The notes beneath the pieces were generated by a model. It was given only the letters and a program-made list of their open reading frames with translations. It was not told where the DNA came from and did not search any database. Both the position numbers and the translations under genes were made by a program. From positions 30,061,876 through 30,125,875 of the forward strand of contig CM067546.1 in NCBI GenBank assembly GCA_034509755.1: a stretch of DNA of 64,000 nt, written 5' to 3'. Below are positions 50,517-61,025 of this stretch, piece after piece (the first letter of the stretch is position 1; every line of letters begins with the position of its first letter). Source of the DNA: Anisodus tanguticus. Taxonomy: Eukaryota > Streptophyta > Magnoliopsida > Solanales > Solanaceae.

Positions 50517-51036
50517 TGTTATTAATCTGTATTCCAAAAAAAAAAAACCAGTAAATAATAATAAGTGAAAATAAACAGAATCAGTGTTGAAAAATAAGAA
50601 TAATTTTTCAGAATATAATCGAGCCCACTTAGTTCAAAGTGTGTCCTTAAGGAAATTATTCCCCTCACAGTACTCGAGGTTGATGGAATATCCCCTCCCA
50701 GAATAGAACGATTATCTTAATTAATTAATAATAGTTAAAATTAAAGAAAAATTTGGTCAAAAAGATTATCAATCAATCAGATCATTTGACCAAATCCGAT
50801 CCGATCCGATCCGAAGCCGAAGCCAAAGCCGAGCCGAGCAAGCGACGACGGCGCGAGGGGTCCTTGCCCCCTCAACCCTTTTAGTGACTAGAGAAGGTGT
50901 AATGTAATATATACACCTCTCTTTTCCTTTCTTTTTCCGATGTGGGACAACTGGTTTGCCCAAGGCAAAAGGACCTTTTACATTCCCTTCACTTTTCATC
51001 CCATCATTTCCCATTCATCAATATCAATACCCAACA
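50517..51036 (-). repeat. 5' LTR of the Copia element (internally deleted)
   Basis: 520 bp. The minus strand starts TGTTGGGTATTG and ends AATAACA. Lacks about 310 bp present in the other LTR; the junction lies at a shared TCTTA (near 50718). CCTTAAGGAAATTATT at 50645-50660 is complementary to the first bases after the LTR. Confidence 0.85.
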
Positions 51037-51041
51037 AAATT

Positions 51042-51873
51042 TACATATACAACGGAATCTTCTAATAAAAGAAGTTATCTTTTAAAATTTTAGCGCAGTA
51101 TACTCTCACAGAGCAGATTAGTATTTACTAATGGCAATCTAATATATAAGACTTAGTTAAGTGTTCTATATTTTCTTTCATTATACTTTTTCGAATCTTG
51201 AACTTCAAATACGATCACTTACCATTAGCTACTTCTTCAAACAATGATTTAAATCGCAAAAAGAATATCGAGTATCAATTAATATTTGTTAGAAGTGTGA
51301 TTTTGATATGAGAAAATCGCGGCTATAATGACAATGTGACACTTTTTTCCTGGATAAGATAAGAATTATCTCTTTCATAAATATTCAAAATGTGCTTTGG
51401 TAGCAAGCGAGATTTGTGAAATCCAATCGGAACAATACTAAGTGAGTAAGATATAGGATACACCCTCATTATTCTATTCGGTTATCAGTTTCGATGTGAA
51501 AATTAAGGAGCAACGAAAAAAAAGATAAAGATAATTTAACAGTAAAGAAAAACTCCTTATCTCATCGTTAGGAACATTTATGTTTATGAGGTTGGATTCA
51601 TAGTTTCAGTTATGGACAATTATAAGCCTTTATTCATCTTTTTTTGTTTTTTCTTGAAGTATCCATCATGTTATTTTTTACTTTGTTGAGCATCTGATCG
51701 ATATTAAAGTTCATATTTTTCAGTATTTTGGATCGTCTCTAACTAACTCTAAAAAATCGGAGTACTTGGTGACCTACTAGATACGTTATTTTCTTTTCTA
51801 CCTAAGTCTCAAGTCCCTTCAACATTTGGTGACCTACTAGACATGTTATTTTCTTTCTTATGTAAGTCTTATT
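51042..51873. other. Spacer with a small tandem duplication
   Basis: AT-rich DNA between two elements without recognised gene. GGTGACCTACTAGAYAYGTTATTTTCTTT occurs twice, near 51768 and 51829 (period about 61 bp). The last five bases (51869-51873, TTATT) are the target duplication of the next solo LTR. Confidence 0.55.
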
Positions 51874-53100
51874 TGTTGGGTTCCAAGGATTTGTAGGAAA
51901 CGGAAATTACAAGTAAGTGCTTATGTAAGAATTGAAATTACAATTCAACTAGAAAAACTGAAAATTAGAATATAACAACAAACTGAAATTACAATATTTG
52001 TTGAACAAGAAGACCTAAAGCTCGCTTTGATTTTTGTTGAGTCGAGTGTGACACTCTGTCCTTAAGACAATATTGCCCCGTATGTATCCTTTATACGTCC
52101 CGGACAATTCGTCTCCCAAGATAAACAGCAATGAAACAATTGAGAAAAGGCCCCGTATGTATCCTTTATACGTCCCGAACAATTCGTCTCCCAAGATAAA
52201 ACAGCAATGGAACAATTGAGCAAAGGAAACTCAAGAGCTACCGTGAAGAATATTGAATAATGAAATGATGCTTGGAAGTTATAGGAAGAACTGATTTTCT
52301 GGTTGTATATTTTCGTGTATATCAAGTGTGCCTCAACAATGGTATAAGGGGTGTTTATATAGGTGAGGAACGGACTATTTGACTGCCTCCATAACAGCCA
52401 TTATTGGCCAAATAATGACCATTATGGAGGTAGTAAAGCCATCAAATTAAAGGAGAGAAATACCAACGGATTGGCCATTATAGGAGGTGTAATTCAGCCA
52501 AAATAAATGGCTGAATTGAGTGCTAGACGTTTACGTTCGTGTCCGCGAAATTCGAATTTCGGAAACTTCGGGGACCAAACCGTACATACGAAAGAATTCG
52601 GTCCAAAGCGTACGTCTGGCAAAGTTCTCTGGCCCAAAAAGATAATATCAGAAGGCCCGTGACCCCATGACCCGAGGACCCGACCCGGAACTCGGACTCG
52701 GAACCGGACCGGACGGGCGGGCGGCGGCGGCGCGCATGTGGTCTTTGCTCGAACCGAAGCACATCTAGGTCCTCCCTCCTTTAAACACATGGGATACCCC
52801 TTGGGGTCCCAAACCCCAAACCAATTTCGAGTCTTATATACACAACAATTCTTTCTTCCTCTACCGATGAGGGAGAATTGAACACAATACCACACTTTCC
52901 GTGCTTCAAACACCTCACTTCGTGGACCAATATCTCTTTCATTTCTCAACGAAATTTGACGATTCTTGGCCCTACGGTTATCTACGTACTTAGTAGATCA
53001 TGCATGTGTGAAGAACCGGATTCTCCAACATACGTAACACTAGTGTTTAAGCCGTTAAAGTTGATCGGTCGCAACTCCCGCCAAAGGCAAATTTCCAACA
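51874..53100 (-). mobile_element. Solo LTR, family of the nested element
   Basis: 1227 bp from TGTTGGGTTCC to TTTCCAACA, flanked by TTATT on both sides (51869-51873 and 53101-53105). It shares the Copia-like LTR blocks of 43128-44377 (CTCTGTCCTTAAGACAA; CTTGGGGTCCCAAACCC; CAAATTTCCAACA) but is clearly diverged. A 75-bp internal tandem duplication with CCCCGTATGTATCC lies at 52076-52226. The absence of an internal domain shows LTR-LTR recombination. Confidence 0.85.
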
Positions 53101-53105
53101 TTATT

Positions 53106-54088
53106 TCCCTTCAACATTCCTAGACATCTATTTCTTATAAATTTTAAATGAAAAGTAGCATCCAAATAATTCATAAACTACATTAAAAAAAAAAGCACAG
53201 CAATCACAAAGTTTTATTGTAAGAATTCCATTCATTTTTAGACAGATAAAATACACATTTAAAACTAACATCAACAAATTAAATAAAGTTAAAGAGGATC
53301 GTATAGAAACACGTAAAAGAGAAGGCAATATTGTGTGAAGAAACAAGATCATGGCAAATACATTCATAGAAAAAGAAATATAGTAATAATTTATTGATCA
53401 TGCATAGCTGGTTAGATCTAGTAAAGTCAATCTTGCATATACAGTGGCCCATAAACATCAGATAAATCAATAAATATAGTAAGAAATGATTGAAGACAAA
53501 GCTTTATTATTAAATTGTTGTAAAATGTTGGTATAGACCAGCCCACCACACTACTTGTCTTGTGCTCTTAAATTGAAGAACACAAAGTGCAATTTTCCCC
53601 ATAATACACGTTACTCGTCATTCCACACTATGATTTGATCAATCTATAATCTGTCTTAAGATGTTGATTAATAAAATCTTAATTAGTCTTACTAGGTCAT
53701 TAAACAAATATGTCACGTCATAATCTAAATTTTGTTTTACTTAATCGAAGTTGTTCAAGATTACACACGTCTCTCGCGAACTAAGAAACTGACTTTCATT
53801 TGCATTATAATAAAGTTTAAAGATAAATGTTATAAAAAATAAAATCGATTCGAAAACATGTTAGTGGTGATGCAAAATCGTTACAACCCAATATTTTTCT
53901 TATGTGATTAACTTACTCAAAATGAACATTAATATCAGTTTATGATTTCTTATAATGACAATTGAAACAATTAAACTTTTTGAATATGATAATAGGAAGG
54001 AAACAATAAGTAAAACTAAAATAAAGTAATTGCTAAAAAGATATAACGATAATTGTTTAGATGGTTATAGAGATAAATATAGGAGTGT
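53106..54088. other. AT-rich spacer
   Basis: No gene, RNA or repeat recognised in about 980 bp; small open frames are chance. Confidence 0.5.
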
Positions 54089-54291
54089 TAATTTGGTTTG
54101 GTTGGCTTTTATTTTTTAAAATGTTTGCTTTAATGTTTAAAATTAAATGTATTTTAGTAAGTAGTAACGGAGCAAACATGTCTTTTTACAAAGCTGGAAT
54201 TTCCGGTTTTTAATTTTTGTAGGCGTTTGAAATTAAATATTTTCACTTTATTTGAAAATTTGTGAAGTTAGAATTGATATTTAATTATACT
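54089..54291. repeat. Direct repeat left of the rearranged element
   Basis: TAATTTGGTTTGGTTGGC through GATATTTAATTATA, repeated at 58064-58246. The left copy has about 25-30 extra bases (ACAAAGCTGGAATTTCCGG) near 54190-54218. The right part is the beginning of a MITE family with GGCGTTTG ends. Confidence 0.8.
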
Positions 54292-54695
54292 TAAGACAAT
54301 ATTTGTATTGTATTACTATTAGTGTTCGAAAGATTTTGCAATGGTATTTTGGTAGAAGAGAGTGAATGATGAAAAAAAATTTCAACTGGGACAAGAGGAG
54401 AAGATGAAGATGTTATTTTGAATTCAAGAATAAGGATTAAATGATAAGTAACGAATATGAAAATAATTTATATTCCTTATGCTTTAACAAATCGAAGAAA
54501 AGATTGGATTTTGTAAACGACTTAAGAAGATCCGTTCTTTTAAGTGTAATTACTTAAAGTATGGTATACTATGGAGAAAGATCCACTAGCGTACGAAAAC
54601 TTTTACCACTCTTAAGTAAGCGCCAAGAATTATACGGGCACCAATCATAACGGAAGAAGACTAAAAGCTAAAGACATTGAGCCTGTCATACTATT

Positions 54696-55045
54696 TGACG
54701 AGAAGATCCTTCATAGGATGATATTGGACACTCGGTCTTACAAAGCCTCACGGGCGACTAGAGTGGGCCAAAATTCCTTTGATAGGATGATATTGGACAC
54801 TCGAGTCATACAAAGCCTCCGGGTGACCGGAGTGGGCCAAAATTCCTTTGATATGATGATATTGGACACTTAGTCATATAAAGCCTGCAGGGCGGCCCGG
54901 GTGGGGCCAAAATTCATTTCATAGGAAAAGTAATGGACACCTAGTAAGGTGGGCCGAGTTTCCAGTCTGAATGATGCGAAGGCCTAAAGAAAGGCGATAA
55001 AGAAATTGGACACTCGATGCAAAGCAGCTGGAGTGGGCCGAGTAT
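54696..55045 (+). repeat. Tandem repeat of about 69 bp (DTRS/VGQN units)
   Basis: Units GATGATATTGGACAC, CATACAAAGCCT and GAGTGGGCCAAAATTC recur four to five times. Best read on the plus strand as LDTRS...VGQNS peptides. Same array as 42134-42412 on the other strand. Confidence 0.7.
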
Positions 55046-57641
55046 CCGGATCATATATGATCCGGTTACGCCCTAACCACGGGTAAGAGGTTGTTCATGT
55101 GAAGCAACACCACCTCTAAAGTAGAAGGGGTTGGAGAGGTTGTCCTCAATAGGACTTCGGGGAATGAGATCACTCTAAGATGATGTGATACATATCCCTA
55201 ACTTGGTTTTAGGGACGCCTTTGTTGGTCAGTTTGGTTTGAGACTAGTCCAATGAGTCTGTAATAACTAAGAATGGTACGGTAGTATGCTGTAGCAGCCA
55301 AATGAATGATATATTTGTAATCCGTGCCTCTATGCCATCATAGATTAAGACACGTTAAATAGCAAGTCATTCAAAAGCTAACGATGTTGAGATTGTTGCC
55401 TTCTCGACGACATAAACCCTCAAAATAAATGTGAGGTAGATGAAGAGGCAAAATCACCTTTCCAAATTCCGTCAAGGGAATAGCGAAAGAAGCACCGCTC
55501 CTCTAGAACTTAGTCACACCTACTTGGTGATTTGAAGTTTATACAAAATAGAGGGGAGACAAGTACGTTGTGATCTTCATTGATGATAGTACAACGTATG
55601 GAATCCTTTGTTTGTTGAAAAGCAAAGATGAAGTTGTTGAAGCGGATAAGCGCTACAAATGAGAATTTGAAAATTAACTAAGCCTACGGATTGAGAAATT
55701 CGTAGTGATAGAGGAGAATATGAACCATCGTTTATTAAACGACTTTGCTCATTACTCACCTCGTCTAACGGTGTTAGCCAAGCGCGAAGTTGTACGCCCA
55801 AATTACGAGGGGTAGCTTGGTAAAAGATGGGCTATACGAAACAGGTCAAGTTTGACCTAAGGATGGAGATTGCATATCCACCGGATCCGCAAATAACGAT
55901 AGTGTTGATCGCCTCTTGGCATCAAAGAATCTTTGAATTCATTGAAGATAACTTTCCTTGAAATAGGAAAAAGGAGTAATTGCTCAAGGTTAACAAGAAC
56001 CCGCGAGGGCAGTCAATCCGGAACTAGACGTCCGTATCTTCATCGACTCGAAAGTTGCTTCTGTCTATCCGGAACTTAATATTCCGGATCTGAGAACTCG
56101 GGGATTCTAGATGTTGAACCAAGACGGAGCAAAGAGGGGACAAAGACTTGTTCCGATCCTTCTAGCTTGTATGGTTGAGAACGAACCATGGACAATTAAC
56201 AAATAATTGTTATCTCCAAAAGCGCCGCTTGCTTTGGAAAGAAGCTAAAGGGAGAAATAGATTCCATATATAGAACCATACGTGTGTAATAGTTAATCTT
56301 CCTCCCGTAAAAAGAACCTTTAGGTTGTAAAAAGTGCTCCCTGTGAGTAGCTTCACATCCGGGGCCATTGTAATCTTACATGGCATGGGTGTTGAAACAC
56401 GCCTTCCAAACCGGAGAGTTGGAAGAAGAGGATCAGAATTGGTTTGCTTTGAAGCTGTTGGGCTTCTTCCTGAACTTTCATTTTGGTCCCCGAAATGTTA
56501 ATATTTTGGTCCCGAAAGTCTCGGATAAAACACGAAACAATGAATACGATCACGAAACATTGACTCGAAGTTAGAAAGCCAACGGTTGGAAAACCAACGG
56601 TCTTAGAGTGAAAATCATATTGAAACAAAGTCTCGATATGAAAGATATGAGTATCACAGATGACATCTTAGGAATTGGATTTCTAAGACATCTAACGGAT
56701 CTGGTCGATAGTTGACGATCTCGTTGAAGCCACCAATAGATATGAATCATAGAACCGATTGAAATCATGGTGCACCCATAGACAAGGAGCGATATGCTCG
56801 GAGTCACGTGTAGTTCAATGTATTGTACACACTACAACCGACTCCTGGTATCGTCCAACAAACAGTCGATTGAACTAAGATTTTGATGATCTTAATACAT
56901 GATCAATAGAAGGCGTTAAGTCGGATATGACGATATCCGAATTATTCGACGGATTATAGTATTACGGAATAGCGGTTTTCGTGAGATCGAAGAACACCAA
57001 AGTCACAAGTAAATGTGTATGGTGGGTCTTGGAAAATCCTCTAAGCAAACTTGCATCGACCGATTCATGATGGTATCGGAGTTTATCGCTTTATACAAAG
57101 CATGAAAGAAGTTGAGTAACTTCACGACTCATTAGAGGACGTCCCTTATCGACAGGAGAAACCCGTGCCTTCGGCGATTCTACACCGTGGCTAGCCCGGT
57201 CGGCTTTAGGAAGGACACGGATGACGGCGTCTGGACATATCTGTCACGATCGTCGGAGATATAAGCCGTATGGCGCAGTTGATCATCACGGGTGTCACTT
57301 CCTTATTTACTAACTAAGGGACTACCCGGAGATCAAGTGTTAAACACTTTGTCTAGGGGAATGGGCTTAAAACCCAAAATATACAAACCAATACGGTGGA
57401 AACCCAACCTTACGAACCGGAGATCCCGAGTAATTTGGTTCAATGGAAAAACTAAGTTGTAAAGGTTCAGTTTTTGTATGGCACTTCGGATAGTGATTTG
57501 AAAAGCCAAAGCCGTTCCCGCGATAGACGAAATTAAATGGGTAAAGGTTAAGTTTTCACTTTATTTGAAAATTTTGAAGTTAGAATTGATATTTAATTAT
57601 ACGTTCACCGCGCGGTAAGTAAGTTTTTTGCAAGAGGGGAT

Positions 57642-58063
57642 TGTTGGAAATTTGCCTTTGGCGGGAGTTGCGACCGACCAACTTTAAAAAAAAAATTTGA
57701 TTGTTTGAATTGAATTAACGGAGAAGTTGAAAAACATGGAAAGTGTGGTATTGTGTGTAATAGAGGAAGAAAGAATTATATAAGATTCGAAATTGGTTTG
57801 GGGTTGGGACCCCGGGGGTATCCAGATGTGCTTCGGTTCGAGGAAAGACCACACGCGCGCCGCCGCCGCCCGCCCGTCCCGTCCCGTCGGTCCGGTTCCG
57901 GTTACAACTTCATTTTGGGGGCGTGGTCGCGTGGGTCTTCCGATATTATCTTTTTGGGCGAGAAAACTTTGCCGAAGTACGAGTTTGATCCCGAAGTTTC
58001 GGATATACGGTTTGGACGAGAATTCTTTCGATGATGTGCGTTTGGTCCCGAAGTTTCAAGATT
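57642..58063 (+). repeat. Partial, patched 3' LTR
   Basis: Begins TGTTGGAAATTTGCC and follows the family LTR for about 45 bp. Then about 50 bp of AT-rich sequence (57687-57737) replaces about 180 bp of LTR. The LTR resumes at GGAAAGTGTGGTATTGTG and ends early near 58063. The inserted piece closely matches 58346-58405 outside the element. Confidence 0.65.
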
Positions 58064-58246
58064 AATTTGGTTTGGTTGGCTTTACTTTTTTAAAATGTTT
58101 GCTTTAATGTTTAAAATTAAATTTATTTTAGTAAGTAGTAACGGAGCAAACATGTCTTTTTTATTTTTGTAGGCGTTTGGCCATAGAAATTAAATATTTT
58201 CACTTTATTTGAAATTTTTGAAGTTAGAATTGATATTTAATTATAG
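58064..58246. repeat. Direct repeat right of the rearranged element
   Basis: Second copy of 54089-54291, highly similar. Its last 90 bases are themselves duplicated in tandem at about 58248-58341 (GTAGGCGTTTGGCCATAG unit). Confidence 0.8.
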
Positions 58247-58510
58247 TTTTTTGTCTTTTTTATTTTTGTAGGCGTTTGGCCATAGAAATTAAATAACTTT
58301 ATTTGAAATTTTTGAAGTTAGAATTGATATTTAATTATAGTTTTTTGCAAAAAAAAAAATTGATTGTTTGAATTGAATTAACGGAAAGTGAAAACATGAT
58401 TTTATATGTTTTCCAATTTCCAAATACAACTTCAAGTTGTATTTGAAATTTCCATAGTCACAAGGTGACTTTCAAATAAAGTGAAGAATTTCTCATGGCC
58501 TAACGGATAC
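58169..58510. mobile_element. MITE with GGCGTTTGGCCATAG-like ends
   Basis: The left end GTAGGCGTTTGGCCATAGAAATT and right end (reverse complement GTATCCGTTAGGCCATGAG) form an imperfect terminal inverted repeat. Inside, CTTTATTTGAAA and its complement recur, and a partial tandem duplication is present. The family is abundant in Solanaceae as I recall. A target duplication was not settled. Confidence 0.55.
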
Positions 58511-58984
58511 TTAATTAGCCAAACTTAGACTCAAATGCCTTCAAATAATCCTTCACCAAAAGGCCGAGAAAGGGGGTGGGGGTAAACCAGAAAATTAAGA
58601 AGAAGGAGAAGGGTATTTATGGAAACAGAACAGTTATGGAACAGATTTTCTGCGAAAGTTCAAATGGACCCCACAATTTCTGATACACCTGCTACGTGGC
58701 CCCACACTTATAATTAATATTTCTCTCTTTTTTTTAAAGAAAAGAAAACGTAAAATAAAAATCAATTTTTATTTATTTATTTCATCTAAATGTAGAAGAA
58801 ATCTGAAACCCAGATCAGCATGTTGGATGTTGACATGCGTGTGCATACACGTGCTCTGTACCTCATTATTCTTCATCGTTGGCTTAGCTGTGTTTGTCTT
58901 ATAAAATACACCCTAATCATCACACTCCCTCCGTTCCATATTTAAGAAAATCGACTAGACACGGAGTTCAAAGATATATTAAAC
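58511..58984. other. Spacer with one MITE-like end
   Basis: No gene recognised. CACTCCCTCCGTTCCATATTTAAG at about 58922-58945 resembles one terminal inverted repeat of a Stowaway/Tourist-like MITE, but no partner end was found. Confidence 0.4.
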
Positions 58985-59149
58985 TGCAATATCATATTCC
59001 TAAGACTAGTGTCATTAAAATTCATATGCTAGGATGCATATGCTGTTATACAAGGTAGATTAGACATGCAATATCATATTCCTAAGACTAGTGTCATTAA
59101 AATTCATATGCTAGGATGCATATGCTGTTATACAAGGTAGATTAGACAT
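58985..59149. repeat. 82-bp tandem duplication
   Basis: TGCAATATCATATTCC through GTAGATTAGACA occurs twice without visible differences (58985-59066 and 59067-59148). A shorter echo, GAATAGAATTAAYGATCGT, occurs at 59150 and 59214. Confidence 0.9.
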
Positions 59150-59482
59150 GAATAGAATTAACGATCGTACAACTACGATAACATACTTAGTATAATTTTA
59201 TAAGTGAGATCATGAATAGAATTAATGATCGTATCCTACTAAAATTGCAAGTAGCATAGCTAATTAAGGATAAACTAGAGAAGGCCGCTTGAGTTGGTAT
59301 CTCATGTCTTGACCTCTAAATGTATCGGTATGGTGCAAAATCATAAAGAATAAAGACATTAAAAAGTACAAGATAATCTAACATCACACTAAAAAAGTTG
59401 TTTGGGAAGACCTAAAATCTCTTAGGATCCTAGCTAATCTAGCTAAAAGTAAGAAACAATGAAAGAAAGGATTGTAGGGTTT

Positions 59483-61011
59483 TGTTGGGTTGTTGTATGC
59501 AGCGGATATTGAAAACTTATTTTAAACCCAACAAACGTCGAACAGTTTGATTATATGATAATTTTAGACTGTAAACATAAGACTTGAATGATACTTACAT
59601 GTTTACAATATCTGGAATCTTTATCAACTGTGGGTGCGCACGTGAATGCCCTTTCGACTGCAAGCTCCAAGCTTCAATGTATTCCTCATTTGAAAAGCTA
59701 GGAAATCCGGCAGAGGTTCGAGAGAGTGTTTTAATTATGAGTCTCTAAAACTTAGAATAATGATATGAAAATCAAGTGTCATGAATAATGAAGTGTATGT
59801 ATGTATTTATAGGTAAAAAATTAGGTCAAACCAGATTAGGGTTTGACCTTGGGCCTGGCCCAAAATTCAAGACATATTAGGTCATGGCGCCGCGGCCCTA
59901 TGGTGTGGGTGTCGCGGCGCTGACGTGGCCCTACACTGTCTCATTTTATTTTCCGCACATTCTTAATTAAATCCAAAATCCAATTTTGACTTAATTAAAA
60001 CAATCATTATTCATTTAAATATCTCAATTCTAAATCAAATATTTAATACTCTCTAAATACATCCTTAGATCGAAAAGACAATCGACATAGTGTGACCCTA
60101 CAAGCCTTCACATATCGACAATAATCAAATTAAGGTCTACGCGGAACTCCTAGACGGCACCGCAAGACGAACTCAATATGTGAAGTACGTTTACACGAAT
60201 CCAGTAAACTTAACCTCTATGTGGTAAGATAAAATCCTTTCATTCACGACATACCCGATCAAGCTTATGATTTGTCAAGTGTCTATCCAAATGACTTAAT
60301 CATTGTATCTCATCTATATTAGTTGACAACTAGACCATGTTCTAAATATGTCTATTGCGTTGGCCAACGACTTAGTCAACCTAATATCACTGAGAAGCTG
60401 AGTGTTCTCTCGAATATGCATTCGAGGAATGAATCATAATCTTGGCTCAACTACCACATTTAATCCACATCGTAATGTACCTAATACAAGTTGTATCTCA
60501 ACCTAAGAGACATTTGATCTTAGGACAGGATCAAAGTATATTACTTTGTAGACAAGGTGCGCATTGACCTCAAGTCTAAGGACTTCTATCTCGACACGCT
60601 GATCATACTTTAGACAAGTATAACAAACAGTATATCAGCAAGGTATACCAATACTTCTAAAGTATCCATGTGTCCATCATGAGTAGCCATTACTAGTAGC
60701 ATGTGAGACATACTACATCCTCTAAGGATGTGATACAGACCACATGTCGACTTATCACATATCATCGATATCCCATTCTCGATGATCATTAGTCGATGTT
60801 ATTTTAAGAGTTACGTTATAATATTAATATCTCACATTACTAATAACAACGTAACCTCTAGGGATGCATATTATAGAATATTATAAACAATCAACTAATA
60901 ATTCAATAATTACAAATACCAAAATATTAATCTCCATTAATAATAATACGAATGTGTATAAAGTACATTTGTTCTAATACAGATTGTCTCTATGACATAA
61001 ATATACTTTCA
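59483..61011 (-). repeat. 3' LTR of the right-edge Copia element
   Basis: About 1.5 kb without coding potential. The plus strand starts TGTTGGGTTGTTGTATGCAG; the minus strand starts TGAAAGTATATTTATG directly after the polypurine tract. The left boundary is set by the TGTTGGG start and is not confirmed by a second LTR. Confidence 0.6.
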
Positions 61012-61025
61012 ATCTCCCACTTGGC

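Larger units (their letters stand above)
44771..51036 (-). mobile_element. Copia LTR retrotransposon, full structure, coding region mutated
   Basis: LTRs 44771-45604 and 50517-51036, flanked by AAATT on both sides (44766-44770 and 51037-51041). The polypurine tract on the minus strand is CATGTGGGGGAT (45605-45616). The order gag, protease, integrase, reverse transcriptase, RNase H on the minus strand is that of the Copia (Ty1) superfamily. Each protein part is easy to recognise but has stops or shifts, so the element cannot move by itself. 45617-46184 is the 3' untranslated part. The leader (50118-50516) lacks a standard tRNA-Met primer site and carries a 145-bp tandem duplication. Confidence 0.93.
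54424..58063 (+). mobile_element. Rearranged relative of the nested Copia-like element
   Basis: Inverted relative of the interior of 37238-42720. It starts near CAAGAATAAGG (leader region), carries the 69-bp tandem repeats at 54696-55045, integrase-like fragments (about 55560-55800) and the same truncated reverse transcriptase start (AFQTGELEEEDQNW, about 56393-56440). Then follow a polypurine tract GAGGGGAT (57634-57641) and a 3' LTR from 57642. The 5' LTR is absent. There is no usable reading frame. Confidence 0.65.

Noticed and set aside
54696..55045. Regular 69-bp units considered as a CRISPR-like array
   Set aside because: Units are contiguous imperfect repeats without unique spacers, in a plant retroelement.
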